A DNA stretch of 64,000 nucleotides from Molanna angustata (GCA_963576475.1 OY754972.1:35982978-36046977), one strand, 5' to 3'; positions 34,961-46,180 are shown, counted from the first letter of the stretch. The notes: generated from the sequence alone by a model not told the origin. A program made the numbers and translations.

Positions 34961-35296
34961 GTTTATTTATTAACAATGAAAGCAATAGTTCTTATAAATT
35001 TTGTCGATTTACAAATAATAAGTTTAAATAATAAGTTAAATTATTCGATTTTTATGTGGTCTGGTATTGGAAAGATTTGCCGACGTTGGTAGCGTCGTTT
35101 CCAGGGGGCGTCCGAGTGCTTTCTTTGTTTTCTTATTTTCCCTTGGTATTTGCATTTTTGGGTTTTTGTTGTAATTTTAGTTGTAATTTTTTTTTTCTCT
35201 TGCTTCTATTGCACTCTACGTGGAGGCAATGAGGAGGACTTCCTGGCTGCAAACGACAAGGCTGTGACGGCTGCAAGATATTGGAGAGGGCGCATA
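34961..35296. other. Unassigned; possible retrotransposon-derived patch at 35040-35290
   Basis: The plus strand at about 35213-35296 encodes TLRGGNEEDFLAANDKAVTA and ARYWRGRI; composition here is more balanced than the surroundings. I cannot place the peptide in a family. Confidence 0.3.
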
Positions 35297-35523
35297 TTTA
35301 TTTATTTATTTAATATTGCTTCTCGGGCAACTAACAGGTACTATGTCAAATATTAATTTAACACGTACCCAATAACAAGTTACCACATTCTGGAGACTTA
35401 CGATATTAATCGTCTCACAGATCCAGACTGAAAACACAATTAAAAACTGTGTCTTCACCGGGAATCGAACCCGGGACCTTTGGATCAGCAGTCAGATAAC
35501 CAACCAACTGACCCACGAAGGCC
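35297..35523 (-). mobile_element. SINE1, full length
   Basis: Reverse orientation, the best reference copy. It has a (TTTA)n tail at the left and 3' end GCTTCTCGGGCAACTAACAG, then body, then GGGAATCGAACCCGGGACC (B box) and CAACTGACCCACGAAGGCC (head). On its own strand it begins GGCCTTCGTGG and carries tRNA-type A and B boxes for RNA polymerase III. Total about 225 bp; mobilised by LINE machinery. Confidence 0.9.
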
Positions 35524-35649
35524 TACAATATAGGGTCTGGACACGGAAAGTAAGTAATTATTCGATTAACAAGTAGTTTAAAATAAATATTTACACTATA
35601 TTTTGAATATGAAAAACCAGGAATCTAATAACTGGAGATTAAATACATA

Positions 35650-35852
35650 TTTCGCTACTGTCACCACCACCCGCTCTAGATATGGGGACTATAACGGCCC
35701 CTTCGAAGATCGCTAAGTGAGCGACAAAAACTATACCATAATAATAATAATAATTTTGGATTATTTTTATAGCGCCGTTTTTGTGATAACCTCACCTCAA
35801 GGGCGCATAACATGAAGAGTAGCTCGTGGACCCTCCAGGGGATAAGTCTGGT
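35650..35852 (-). mobile_element. R1-like 3' UTR copy, interrupted
   Basis: Reversed landmarks of the 18446-18715 UTR: CACCACCACCCGCTC, AACGGCCCCTTCGAAGATCG, GTAGCTCGTGGACCCTCCA. A 78-bp LINE tail (35735-35812) sits in the middle. Confidence 0.65.
35735..35812 (-). mobile_element. Very short LINE 3'-end insertion
   Basis: On the minus strand GCGCCCTTGAGGTGAGG, ACGGCGCTATAAA and a (TTA)n tail match the 3' terminus of the retrotransposon at 58240-58864. CATAA flanks both sides as a likely target duplication. Insertion truncated to the last 75 or so bases. Confidence 0.65.
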
Positions 35853-35876
35853 CATCTGGTGAAATATAAATCATCT

Positions 35877-36052
35877 TTATTTATTTATTTGTTTGTTTGT
35901 TTGTTTGTTTGTTTGTTTGTTTGTTTGTTTGTTTGTTTGTTTGTTTGTTTGTTTGTTTGTTTGTTTGTTTGTTTGTTTGTTTGTTTGTTTGTTTGTTTGT
36001 TTGTTTGTTTGTTTGTTTGTTTGTTTATTTATTTATTTATTTATTTATTTAC

Positions 36053-36103
<51 letters not shown>

Positions 36104-36104
36104 C

Positions 36105-36191
<87 letters not shown>

Positions 36192-36250
36192 TTTGTTTAT
36201 TTATTTATTTATATATGTTTATTTTTTTTATTATTTATTTATTTATTTTC
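35877..36250. repeat. (TTTG)34 then (TTTA)n composite microsatellite
   Basis: About 34 uninterrupted GTTT units at 35891-36026 are followed by about 220 bp of ATTT units with rare C or G changes. The long open frames (FVCLFVCL, IYLFIYLF) are artefacts of the repeat. Confidence 0.95.
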
Positions 36251-36354
36251 TATGGGAATCTACAGCTCATTTACATTTTATTGATTCCAAAAAAAGCATT
36301 CCATCAACATAATATTAAAACAAATAACAGTTTACAAGCCAAAAATAATTCATA

Positions 36355-36657
<303 letters not shown>

Positions 36658-36980
36658 ATACACACCATTAAGTATATTTCCTACAAATTTAATGTACATA
36701 GGTTGGTACTAAAAATCATCCAAATGTACGTCATATATATGAACCAACTTTGTTCTTTGGATATAAGAATAGTCTATTATTCGTATCAAATCCATTGTTC
36801 TCATTTAATTAAAGGATTTTCATAATCAATGGCGCAGAAATTTCAAACACTTATATAGCAATTTCTTGGTATAGGAAATTTCATTCTAAATATAATAATG
36901 CTTCATTTAAGAAATTTTTTAGGATGTAAATATTTTTTTTTTCAAGGACAAAATGTATAAAATATCATTAACCAGTCAAT
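36658..36980. other. No gene seen
   Basis: AT-rich spacer. Confidence 0.3.
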
Positions 36981-37330
36981 CAGTGGGGCAAGTCCCGTCA
37001 AACGGTGGAATAAAAGCCCTCATGATTACCTATATCATGGATATAATTATCATTTTTATTTTATTTTATGTAGCTTCTCGGGCAACTAACAGGTGCTATG
37101 TCAAATAATTATTTAACACGCACCCAATAACAAGTTGCCACATTCTGGAGACTTACGATATATATCGTCTCACAGATCTAGACTGAAAACACAATTGAAA
37201 AATGTGTCTCCACCGGGAATCGAACCCAGGACCCTTGGATCAGCAGTCAGATACCTAACCAACTGAGCCACGAAGGTCATATTATTATCATATTATAGAA
37301 CTCAAAAAGACAATTTTGCCCCCTAGAGTT
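36981..37330. mobile_element. Foldback MITE split by a SINE
   Basis: The left half has GTGGGGCAAGTCCCGTC, AAAAGCCCTCATGATTACC and ATCATGGATATAATTATCAT. The right half at 37284-37330 has ATTATAGAACTC and CAATTTTGCCCCCTAG. Same family as 4496-4685 and 37931-38917. SINE1 occupies 37054-37283. Confidence 0.65.
37054..37283 (-). mobile_element. SINE1, full length, with 8-bp target duplication
   Basis: The reversed SINE has a (TTTTA)n tail at the left, 3' end TAGCTTCTCGGGCAACTAAC, B box GGAATCGAACCCAGG and head CCAACTGAGCCACGAAGG. ATTATCAT occurs at 37046-37053 and 37284-37291 as a target duplication within the host MITE, the signature of LINE-driven insertion. Confidence 0.85.
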
Positions 37331-37538
37331 AAACACTAATAATATGAAAGAAACTACCTACCTGATATTTATTTTAGGTTTGAGAATGTCCAATACACCA
37401 TTTCTACAGTTTACCTTCTTGGGCTGAACTCTCCTAAGGGTCATGGTTTAATATTTAAATCCATTGTAAAGAATATGACTATTCGAATATTTTTATTATT
37501 GCATATGCGCAAACATTGGATTTTTTTCCCTGTCGGGA

Positions 37539-37691
37539 GTCAAAGATATTTTTAACAGATTTTTAATTATCTCAATAGAGACAAAATTGGAATATTTATT
37601 GTAGGTGCCTTTATTTCCCGGTTCTCCTACAATAAATATTCCAATTTCGTCTCTATTAAGATAATTAAAAATCTGTTAAAAAATATGACTA
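37539..37691. repeat. Palindrome of about 70-bp arms made from a LINE fragment
   Basis: AACAGATTTTTAATTATCTC at the left is mirrored by GATAATTAAAAATCTGTT at the right, with arms running through CAATTTTGTCTCTATT-type sequence and a loop around CTTTATTTCCCGG. Each arm contains a version of ATCTCAATAGAGACGAAGTT, the coding end of the retrotransposon family at 34077 and 56537. Confidence 0.8.
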
Positions 37692-37930
37692 TTACTTGAA
37701 TTTTTTTGTGACTAAATCTGTGTAGTTTCTGATTAGTGACGGCTTTTTGGGTGAAGATCCTTAAGAGAAGAAAAAATACCTTACTACCTTAAGTAAAAAT
37801 ATGAGAATCGAATAACTAAAAAAGAGCGTCAATTTTTTTTCAAATTCAAATAAAAATGTCAGTCTACTTACTTTAGTCAGGGCAGTGTAGGTATCCAAAA
37901 TTTAGTCTTGACTTGAGAAATAGGATCATC

Positions 37931-38059
37931 TGGGTTGGCAAGTCCGATCAGTGGCGAAATCAAAACCCTCACGATAACCTATATCATGGATATAATTATC
38001 TTATAGAGTTCTACAATATATTCAGATTTTATAGAACTTCATTTGATAATTATATCCAT
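37931..38059. mobile_element. Foldback MITE, left part, third copy
   Basis: GGTTGGCAAGTCCGATCAG, AATCAAAACCCTCACGATAAC and ATCATGGATATAATTATC match the family; interrupted at about 38060. Confidence 0.65.
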
Positions 38060-38860
38060 AACTAGCGGACCCGACAGATGTTGTCCTGCACGAACGTTGG
38101 CTTGCCTGTTATTAGCTGGTTTAACAAATATAAAAAGGATGGATTACCTTATAAAAGGAAACACGGCACATGCGTGTATACCCACATATCAGTCTTGCCT
38201 CACATAAAAAAAGCAAATAATATATATTTATAACATCATTTTATAGTACGGAGTTGTACATTTTTTCACTATAGAAAATTCACTCTAATATACGTATGTT
38301 GTTGATCTTGACGTTTCAATCACAAAATATACATTTATAACCTCACTATAACGAAGGTTTTTAACAAAATAATATAATATTCATAAATTAATAGAAATAT
38401 TTAAACGAAAATATTACGCACGAAACATTACATTAAGATGACTTTGATATACCTATCGTCATAATACCACAAAAACAGAATAAACTTGGAAAGAAACTAA
38501 ATAGCTTTATACAATAATAATAAAAATATATACAAATAACTTAATAATTTCATAAAATATTAATAATATGAAAACAAATACCGCAAACAGCGTTGAAAAA
38601 ACATCTTGTTTTAATGTCATAACCAACATTGCATAATATTATGACATATCGGAAGCCAATGTTTCCACTATTCAAAATGCGTATTTTGAAAATATTTTTA
38701 ACGATTCCCATTTTTATTATTCTTTTATTAAATTCCTTTTTATGTATCTAATCCATTCAGGAACTCACATAAACACACACAAAAAGTTTCATGAAAATCT
38801 GTTCACCGTTTAGGAGGAGTTCAGTGATATACACACGTACGGAAGAATTATATATATAAA
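38060..38860 (+). mobile_element. About 800-bp insertion in the foldback MITE
   Basis: It starts AACTAGCGGACCCGACAGATG and ends with TTCATGAAAATCTGTTCACC, TTTAGGAGGAGTTCAGTG, a CACAC/ACG region and a (TA)n run. This start/end pairing is that of a very common dispersed insect repeat class, but I cannot name the superfamily. No coding frame is evident. Confidence 0.55.
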
Positions 38861-38917
38861 GATATGGGTAATCATGAGGGTTTTGATTTCACCTCTTGAG
38901 CAGATTTGCACTTCTGG
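38861..38917. mobile_element. Foldback MITE, right part, third copy
   Basis: GATATGGGTAATCATGAGGG and TTTTGATTTCACC resume the MITE after the insertion, continuing what 4629-4670 shows uninterrupted. Confidence 0.6.
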
Positions 38918-39110
38918 TCAAATAGTGAAATCAATACCCTTTTGATTACCCATAACAATATCCTTTTAACTACCCATATCATGGAGGCGGGGCGGGTCGC
39001 TGAGGCCACGTGCCCTAGCGGAGCAGCCACAAAAACAAGTGCACTAGTAATGGACTGGAAGCCCGCACCTTGTGGAGTCCACCGGACATTGTGACGTCCA
39101 CTAGGTGTTG
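38918..39110. other. MITE-like left arm fused to a GC-rich patch
   Basis: 38918-38985 resembles another foldback MITE left arm (TCTGGTCAAATAGTG, GATTACCCATAAC). 38980-39110 is strikingly GC-rich for this window (GGAGGCGGGGCGGGTCGC, ACGTGCCCTAGCGGAGC, CACCTTGTGGAGTCCACCGG). No family recognised; the 62-codon frame over it is unconvincing. Confidence 0.4.
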
Positions 39111-39339
39111 AGGAAAAGTGATGTCGATAAACACTGCACCGAATATATTTTTTAAGTACCTACCTACCATAAAAGCTTTACTTCATTTAGATGAATAATT
39201 CACCAAAGGCTTCATTTAGATGAATAAAGGTTGGCTGCAACCCTATTCTGCGATAGTAAAATATTCTTATTATTTGCGAATTCCCCTCCTTTATATCCTT
39301 CGGGGTCGTTCATTTATTCATTTATTCTTATCATCACGG

Positions 39340-39480
39340 GATATCCCATAATGTGAGGTAACCAGCGACAGGTTAGCGGGTGTGTCTATCTCGTCTCACC
39401 TTAAAAGGCACTACATTCAGAATGGGTGGTGAATCTCATTACTGAACTATGTGAGATGTTATTTTTTCCTATTGTATTTA
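39340..39480 (+). repeat. Dispersed repeat fragment
   Basis: CGGGATATCCCATAATGTG, AACCAGCGACAGGTTAGCGG, TCGTCTCACCTTAAAAGGC and GAATCTCATTACTGAAC are partly shared with 11575-11655, 30280-30345 and 38150-38200, so a repeat family exists. Class unknown. Confidence 0.5.
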
Positions 39481-39706
39481 AACAATGAATAGGTACCCAC
39501 ATAAATTGTGTTTTAAATATTGCTAAGTAATATTTCGATGGACTTTAAAAAAACAATCAAGCAGAAAAGATACATATATAAGATTCGTGAATCTTTTTAT
39601 TTACAAAATGGATTTATTGCACGATCATTAAATTGGAGAAAAATAAAAAGATTCCTAGAAGTCGTGACAAGTAAAATATGACAAATTATATTTCTTCGTG
39701 ATTTCT

Positions 39707-40024
39707 GATTTTATCTTTCTCTGCATCACCGTAGACTGTGGATTCTTTTTATCTTTCTCTGCATCACCGTAGACTGTGGATTCTTTTTATCTTTCTCTGC
39801 ATCACCGTAGACTGTGGATTCTTTTTATCTTTCTCTGCATCACCGTAGACTGTGGATTCTTTTTATCTTTCTCTGCATCACCGTAGACTGTGGATTCTTT
39901 TTATCTTTCTCTGCATCACCGTAGACTGTGGATTCTTTTTATCTTTCTCTGCATCACCGTAGACTGTGGATTCTTTTTATCTTTCTCTGCATCACCGTAG
40001 ACTGTGGATTCTTTTTATTCTTTC
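39707..40024. repeat. 38-bp minisatellite, eight identical units
   Basis: The unit containing CTGCATCACCGTAGACTGTG recurs at an exact 38-bp period starting at 39721, 39759, 39797, 39835, 39873, 39911, 39949 and 39987, with no differences that I can see. 38 is not a multiple of 3, and the translation changes frame from unit to unit, so it is not coding. The homogeneity implies recent expansion. Confidence 0.95.
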
Positions 40025-40199
40025 TCGGGAAAAAACATAATATCTATTATTTCTTCTCTATAATCAAAATAAATAAGATTTTCTGTAACAAGTTTAGTAT
40101 AAGTATACTAGATTTCGCATGGTTCAGTGAACCAAGAATCATATTTAATATCAATTAAATATACCTACATTTTATCAAGAGATTCTTTAGTATTTATAT

Positions 40200-40690
40200 T
40201 TATATAACATCTCGGGCAACTAACAGGTACTATTTTTTTTTTTTTTATTATTATAATATTTATTTTATAATACAAATCAATATATAAATTCACAAGTAAT
40301 AATATTCTTACATATTTTTCCCTGCAGTACCTCATCAAAAAGATTACAATCTTGTGCTTGATGAGGGAAGCACTTATAAAAAAATTAAAAAATATCAATA
40401 CAAAGCAAAGTCAACATAAAAGTAAAAGTAATTAAATCAAATCATACATGAACAAAAAAAAATCAAATAAACATCAAAAAAAGGTTGAAAATAAATGAAA
40501 ATAAATACAATGTCAAATATTAATTTAAAATACACCAAATAACAAGTTGCTACATTCTGGAGACTGACGATATTAATCGTCTCACAGATGCAGACTGAAA
40601 ACACAATTAAAAACTGTGACTCCACCGGGAATCGAACCCGGGACCTTTGGATCAGCAGTCAGACACCTAAACAACTGAGCCAAAAAGGTC
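40200..40690 (-). mobile_element. SINE1 split by an oligo-T-led insertion
   Basis: The 3' end ACATCTCGGGCAACTAACAGG at 40207-40227 and the rest of the SINE (CATTCTGGAGACTGACG, B box GGGAATCGAACCCGGGACC, head CAACTGAGCCAAAAAGG) at about 40509-40690 flank a 275-bp insertion. Without it the SINE is collinear with 35297-35523. Confidence 0.8.
40234..40508 (-). mobile_element. Retroposed insertion inside SINE1
   Basis: It begins with a run of about 13 T (a poly-A tail on the minus strand). TACTAT and TACAAT flank it as a decayed target duplication. The interior has a hairpin (CCTCATCAAAAAG / CTTGATGAGG). This is the architecture of a 5'-truncated LINE or SINE insertion; family unknown. Confidence 0.55.
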
Positions 40691-41029
40691 GACAGGTATG
40701 TATTTCACACTAGTGTTTTTCACGAATATACACACATACAGACATATACAAACATCAAACTTTTTTATTTTTTTGTGAACTCCGATCTCTATTTATTTCC
40801 TAAACATATCACACAATCTATCTTACAATCAGCATGGTTAGGAATTACTTGAGTGACGTATTCACAATCCGTGAACAATGAACATTCACATCGTTATACT
40901 AACGTAATTATTTTTTTCTTTCCACAAATATTTTTATTTATATTTTGTTATTTATCACTGTGCCAGAAGGGCTCTCTAGACATAATGGCAAGCATAAGAG
41001 TGTGCCAAGGGACATGATCAACCGTGGCC

Positions 41030-41260
41030 AATGTGGAAAACCCTCAACAGGATTAGGACTGGTGTCGGTCGTACAAGGAAAAACCTCCAAAGATGGGGAA
41101 TAGCTGAAGACGCGATGTGCGACTGTGGACAAACGCAGGACAGCGAGCACCTCCTGACATATCCAATGGCTTCTGGTCAGTGTGATTGGGAAACTCTTAA
41201 TGAACGAGCCTACCTGGAGGTCGACGCAAAGCATTTAGTTACATGTGTTGACCGACACAG
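41030..41260 (+). mobile_element. Non-LTR RT C-terminus fragment
   Basis: LNRIRTGVGRTRKNLQRWGI and CDCGQTQDSEHLLTYP form the RIRTG-GR...W-G...C-CG...HLL-CP block of RT C-termini. The final Cys of the knuckle is Tyr here. It is preceded by a frame-shifted stretch from about 40985. Confidence 0.7.
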
Positions 41261-42214
41261 CAAGAATAAGAATGGGATGCATTGAGGGTAGAAGACCCAG
41301 AGGTCACTCACCGACCCGATAGGGACCTCTTTAGTCCTCTACAGAGTCTTCAATTGTCAAAGCCCTTAGATCTTCTCAAGACCGTTCTGTATAGAGGCAG
41401 ACCATTTGTCAAGAGATTGATAATGTTGATCACATTATCGTGCCATACTTCTCTTGAGGAACCTCAACATCTTGTTCCAATCCTACTATATAATGTTCTA
41501 CATAAGGCGTTTTTGTCCATTATTCCCACGTACAATGATGGGAAACTCAGCGTGTTAAATTTTATTATATTATTTGCATCTTACTCTATCTTATGTGTGT
41601 GTGGATACACGCGTGTGTGTGTTTCCTTTTATATGACTATGCACACCCTCAAACCTGTCGATGGTATGTTATATATCATGCATTATGTTCTTATGTCCTC
41701 ATTTCATACACTGTCATAATCTCTGATACTTTAGCTTTTATAATATGTAGATATTTTTAGCAACTAAAATTTCATGATTCGATGGACAATTTATAATAAA
41801 TTTCATAAGAAAGTGGCTCTTTTGTTATATGCATCGTGAAGCCAACGGATACGCCTTGCAATAACTTTCCAGATCAATTACTTCAAAACGTATTTCACTT
41901 CATCATAATTCTGTGTCATAATGCAGGTATCATTTATTATAAAAATGCAATAACACGCCAAGTTTAACTTTATTTTTCTGATTGAATTGTTTTGATCGTA
42001 TATAAGAAAGTTGCACCCAACTTGTAGTAAGATCAAAACATAAAGTATCTCCAAGGCATATATAAAAAAAATGTTTAATTTAAACGATGCACAGTCAAAG
42101 AACAAAGTAAAAGCCTTCAAGATGTGCCTTACCTACTATTGGTTAATTCCCCTTAAGGTATTTTTTTAAAAGAGAGCTTAGTCACAACCTTAATGCTTTA
42201 CATTTAAAAAGATC
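41261..42214. other. No gene seen
   Basis: A 145-codon open frame at 41282-41719 shows no recognisable domain and changes in composition halfway; I regard it as chance. ACACCCTCAAACCTGTCGATGG at about 41644 echoes the repeat at 30280-30345. Confidence 0.35.
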
Positions 42215-42410
42215 GATGTCGATGACAGTCCACGAGTGTGTATCTTCTATTCACATTCGTCAATTGTTATTTTTGCGTTATGGTGCCGATATTGCTAATC
42301 TAGAGGGCTCCATGAGCTACTTTTCGTACCATTCATTTTTTTTTTCGCTCTGTGAAGGGGCCGTTTACAACTCCCATATGCAGAGCGGGTGGTGGTGAGA
42401 GTAACGAATA
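42215..42410 (+). mobile_element. R1-like 3' UTR, third copy
   Basis: GACAGTCCACGAGTGTG, TGGTGCCGATATTGCTAATC, CTAGAGGGCTCCATGAGC and AGAGCGGGTGGTGGTGAG are collinear with 18500-18710. The coding end is absent. Confidence 0.7.
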
Positions 42411-45400
42411 GTTGCAAACATAATATAAACATCACTCGGTAAAATTATTTTTATTCGGGTAGTTAAATAAACAAAAGATTTCTGATCACAAGAGAAACAG
42501 CTTTGTGTCAAAAGAAATCATCAAATATCAACGAAGAGAGAAGAATATTTTTAAACTTTAAATCCAACAAAACACTCAATTGTAGATCTTTTATCTTTAA
42601 CCAGTCTATTTAACATGCACTCTATCTTTTTCCTGTTAAAAAACGTTTCGTTGTTAGGTTATTTGCTTAAGATAAAATACACTTTGTAGGTAAGGCTCAC
42701 CATCGCTCCACCGAGCAAAGACATTTACCTCGAGTTTAAAGATTTATGAGTGCACGTTTTGAGAATGTGCCGTGGTAATAAATCATGGGGTAATATTTAG
42801 TATAGATCAGTTTCTTTGCAGAGAAGAGGAGAGTATGGAGATTGGGAAAGGACGATTATTCGGGCATTGGCGGCAAATTAACTCCCAAAGGACGATATAG
42901 AAGAGAATCGTTAAAATGGAAAAACTATGTACCTACCTACCGTTTTCGTACTATTTTATTTATTTAAATATAACTTACCTTTATATTAAAGGTAATTAAC
43001 AACGCCCCACTAAATATTACTTGTTAGAGATATTCTTTTTTGTCATAATTTGTTATTATACTAAACATTTATTGTGTGCTGTGTGCTGCCATTCACGTTG
43101 CGTTCCCAATGAACAACAGGCGCAATGAACGAGACAACCCGAAAAAAAATAGTTCTCAATTGCGACGCAACTAAACAGGTTTGTACGTTATAGGCAAAAT
43201 AAAGGAAATTACTCATTAAAAATCAAAATATTTTGAACAAAAGTCCGAGTAAAATAGAAGGTACTTAACATACTACCGAACAGTTAACAATTGTTCTGTA
43301 TAAAATGGAAGTAACTCATATGGAACTTGGTAGGAATGTTAATAAAAACAAAATATCATCTTGAATATAACCTACACTCACAAGAAAAATGTTGACAAGA
43401 TTAAAAACGGAATTATATAACCAGTTCGAAACTTAAAAGTGTCCCCATGAAAAATCGATTTATTTGAGTTACTGCCTCGTTCGTTGGGGCTGTTGATGTA
43501 TTCAAATGACAGTCCACATACTAAACAACTTATCGGAAACTGATTTTCAACTGTGATGCAACTAGTTCTTCGCAACTCGAAGTGCGAGTTGCTCGTGTCG
43601 CTACGCTGCCAACTCGTCCATAAAATTCATAATTTCTGGACAAGAAAATATAAAAAAATTTTCCCTTTCCTCTATGATTATAGACCGCAATAATATTCTC
43701 ATAAAAACATAACATTTGTCTAGTATATCCGGTAATAGGATTAAAAAAAAATATTTTCATCACTTGATTTTTTATTTATTTATTTTTTATTTATTAACAA
43801 AAACAATACAAGGTTCACATATAAATCATAATTTGAAAAGGTATACAATTTTCATCATATAATTCATAATAACCCTCTTTAATTAAGATAAAATCTCGTG
43901 TTAAAAGAGGGGAGTATCTATTTAATATTGTAACTATAAATTATTCGACTTTCTTATGTCAGATTTCGTGAAATATGACATAAGTATTTACAACTTTAGC
44001 TGCGCTGTGTAAGAACAAAAGTTGTGTTGCAAACTAAAGTTGAATTGTGGTTGCCTCGTGTGCAAAAAGCCTCACTTTCATTTGAACTCGGCCAATTGAA
44101 CTTCAAATGTGTGGAGTTTCCACCAAATAAAGTGTCTACAAATTGAAGATATTATTTCTTTTGGTCTTCCGTAGAAAATATAAAAAAAATTATGCTTTAT
44201 ACTATAACTGACGTGCTGAGATAACAATTATCCATACATTTGCTAGCTATTTTCTGCCAAAGGCACAGCAACTGAGGGTTCATAGTAGCCAATTTATTGT
44301 TGTTACCTTATGTGGCTTACCTACCTACTTACACAGAAAAAATAGTCTTTATACTATGACATAAGTCTGGCGGTCACAAGTTTTTGGAACTTGTTGTAAA
44401 CTTTGTTTGATAATGCAGACCTTAACCAAAGCTAACAGCACACTAAGTATAACCTGAGAGCAAAATTGTACCAACATGTCGAATTTGACAAGCAGTGATT
44501 AATTCATTCAGTTGATAGTACACGATCGAATTGGGATAAGTTTCATCAGCTATATATCTCTCTCCCCCCTATAATCGCTTTAGTTTCTCCCGCTATTCCT
44601 CTACTGGTGTTAGCAGTCACCGAATACTAAAATGTCAGATCGGAATTCAATAGTATTTGCCGTACAGTTTAATTAACTTTATCAACAAACACTCTGATGA
44701 TATAATTAAGATCGTAGTGATACGACACACTTCAATGAAACGATTTAGGTTAAAGGCATTTTGGTAAAAAGTACCAACTTACTTTTCACAAGGTCAATAA
44801 TTAACCCTGAGCGTCCTTTGAATGACCTTGTATCTTGAAACGGCGCTATAAAATTCCTAATTTTTATTGATGAATTCTCCAGCGTAACGAGCTGAGCAAG
44901 GGTTATATTAGTTTTGTGAAAGTCAGTATGTGTTACCTATACTATGCGGTATCAGGATCGTAAAAGGTAGATGAACTAATAGCTCGCGGGCATCAATCTA
45001 TCAGAAGTCTATATAATATATTACCTGAAAGTAAATATTTGGGAATAATTCAATTCTGTCGGGTTTATTCCAACAACGATAGGTACATATATTGGGCGGT
45101 AGGGCGGTAGGAAAACTGCTAATATTAATGTTGTTTATCTTCATTATACACTCAACTCCTCTACATACTCGACTAATACTGAGATTTTAACGGCGAAGAT
45201 GAAAACTATAATTAAATAAAAACATTGACTTTAATCTAAGCTAGATACATCGGTAGGTACCAATGTTACGGGTTATTCATTAAAATATACGTAAAGACTA
45301 ACCGAAGAATTTAAGCAGAGCAGCGACGTAGTTTTTATAAATATAAATTTATTATTTCTTTTATGAAAATTTTCTTAATTAAAGTGTTAAAAACACAAGC

Positions 45401-46023
45401 AAGTTTCTAGGGCTGCGTTCAAATAGAATACTCGACTTCGAGTGTCGGATGTACCTGAAGTTGCAGATTATGGCGTATTTTACACTAATCTCGCGAACGC
45501 AACATGGGGCGTTTTAAATGTCAAATGTCATTTACCATAAGCGTGAGTTTTTAGGTTCCATTTTCATCGAAAGACGACTATTGGGCAGTGGAAAAAATAA
45601 TGCTCTCTGACGTTTTATTGGAAACTTTTTAATGATATTTCTATTTTATTACCTCTTTGTGAATGCATATTGTCATCAAACATAACGTCAACGTCGTCAA
45701 CATAACATAACAGATGCTACAGATAAAATAGAAGTAAACTCACCCCAGATAAAATAGTGTTCAACAGATACCTGTCAAAGCATTTTACCCGACAATTTTA
45801 CAGGGCGTTTGGAGCGCACACTCGACGTTCAATCTGAACACGACAGTATCTTTAGAGCGTCTGTTTCCGGTCATTCCGGACGACTTAGAGCACCGCTAAG
45901 TGCATTCGGCGCTTTTTCAGAATGCACTCCCGAATGCATTGAAATCAACGAACATTCGCTTGCTCCTAAATATTGTCATGTTTCATTGTCGCTTAAAATA
46001 CTTAATTCTTAAATAGCAAAAAG
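42411..46023. other. Long stretch with no gene recognised
   Basis: No domain-bearing frame. Notables: GCAACTCGAAGTGCGAGTTGC hairpin at 43572-43592; a (TTTA)n-led tract at 43769-43800; a more GC-balanced region at 45410-46010 rich in short palindromes (CTCGACTTCGAG, GAATGCACTCCCGAATGC), possibly a MITE whose ends I could not pair. Confidence 0.35.
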
Positions 46024-46180
46024 TCTACCATCGTAGCTCAGTTGGTTAGGTATCTGACTGCTGATCCAAGGATCCCGGGCTCGATTCCTGGTGGAGACAC
46101 AGTTTTTAAATGTCTTCAGTCTAGATTTGTGAGAGGATTAATATCGTATAAGTTGCCCGAGAAACTACATGAAATAAATA
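46024..46180 (+). mobile_element. SINE1 with internal deletion
   Basis: An intact tRNA-like head on the plus strand: TAGCTCAGTTGGTTAGG (A box region), TGACTGCTGATCCAAGG, GGGCTCGATTCC (B box). The body jumps from TTAATATCGTA straight to AGTTGCCCGAGAAAC, losing about 65 bp, then ends in A-rich sequence. Confidence 0.85.

Noticed and set aside
39707..40024. CRISPR-like repeat array
   Set aside because: Units are contiguous without spacers and the context is an insect genome.
39928..40158. 76-codon frame starting in the 38-bp repeat
   Set aside because: The repeat period is not a multiple of three, so successive units are read in different frames; chance opening.
41282..41719. 145-codon open frame
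   Set aside because: No recognisable domain, composition changes halfway, and it overlaps a dispersed repeat fragment.
45809..46012. 67-codon frame in a GC-balanced area
   Set aside because: The area is full of short palindromes suggestive of a MITE; no protein similarity recognised.
46028..46105. Candidate tRNA gene
   Set aside because: A and B box-like motifs are present, but the sequence continues into the SINE1 body and recurs in many truncated copies; no standard cloverleaf supported.
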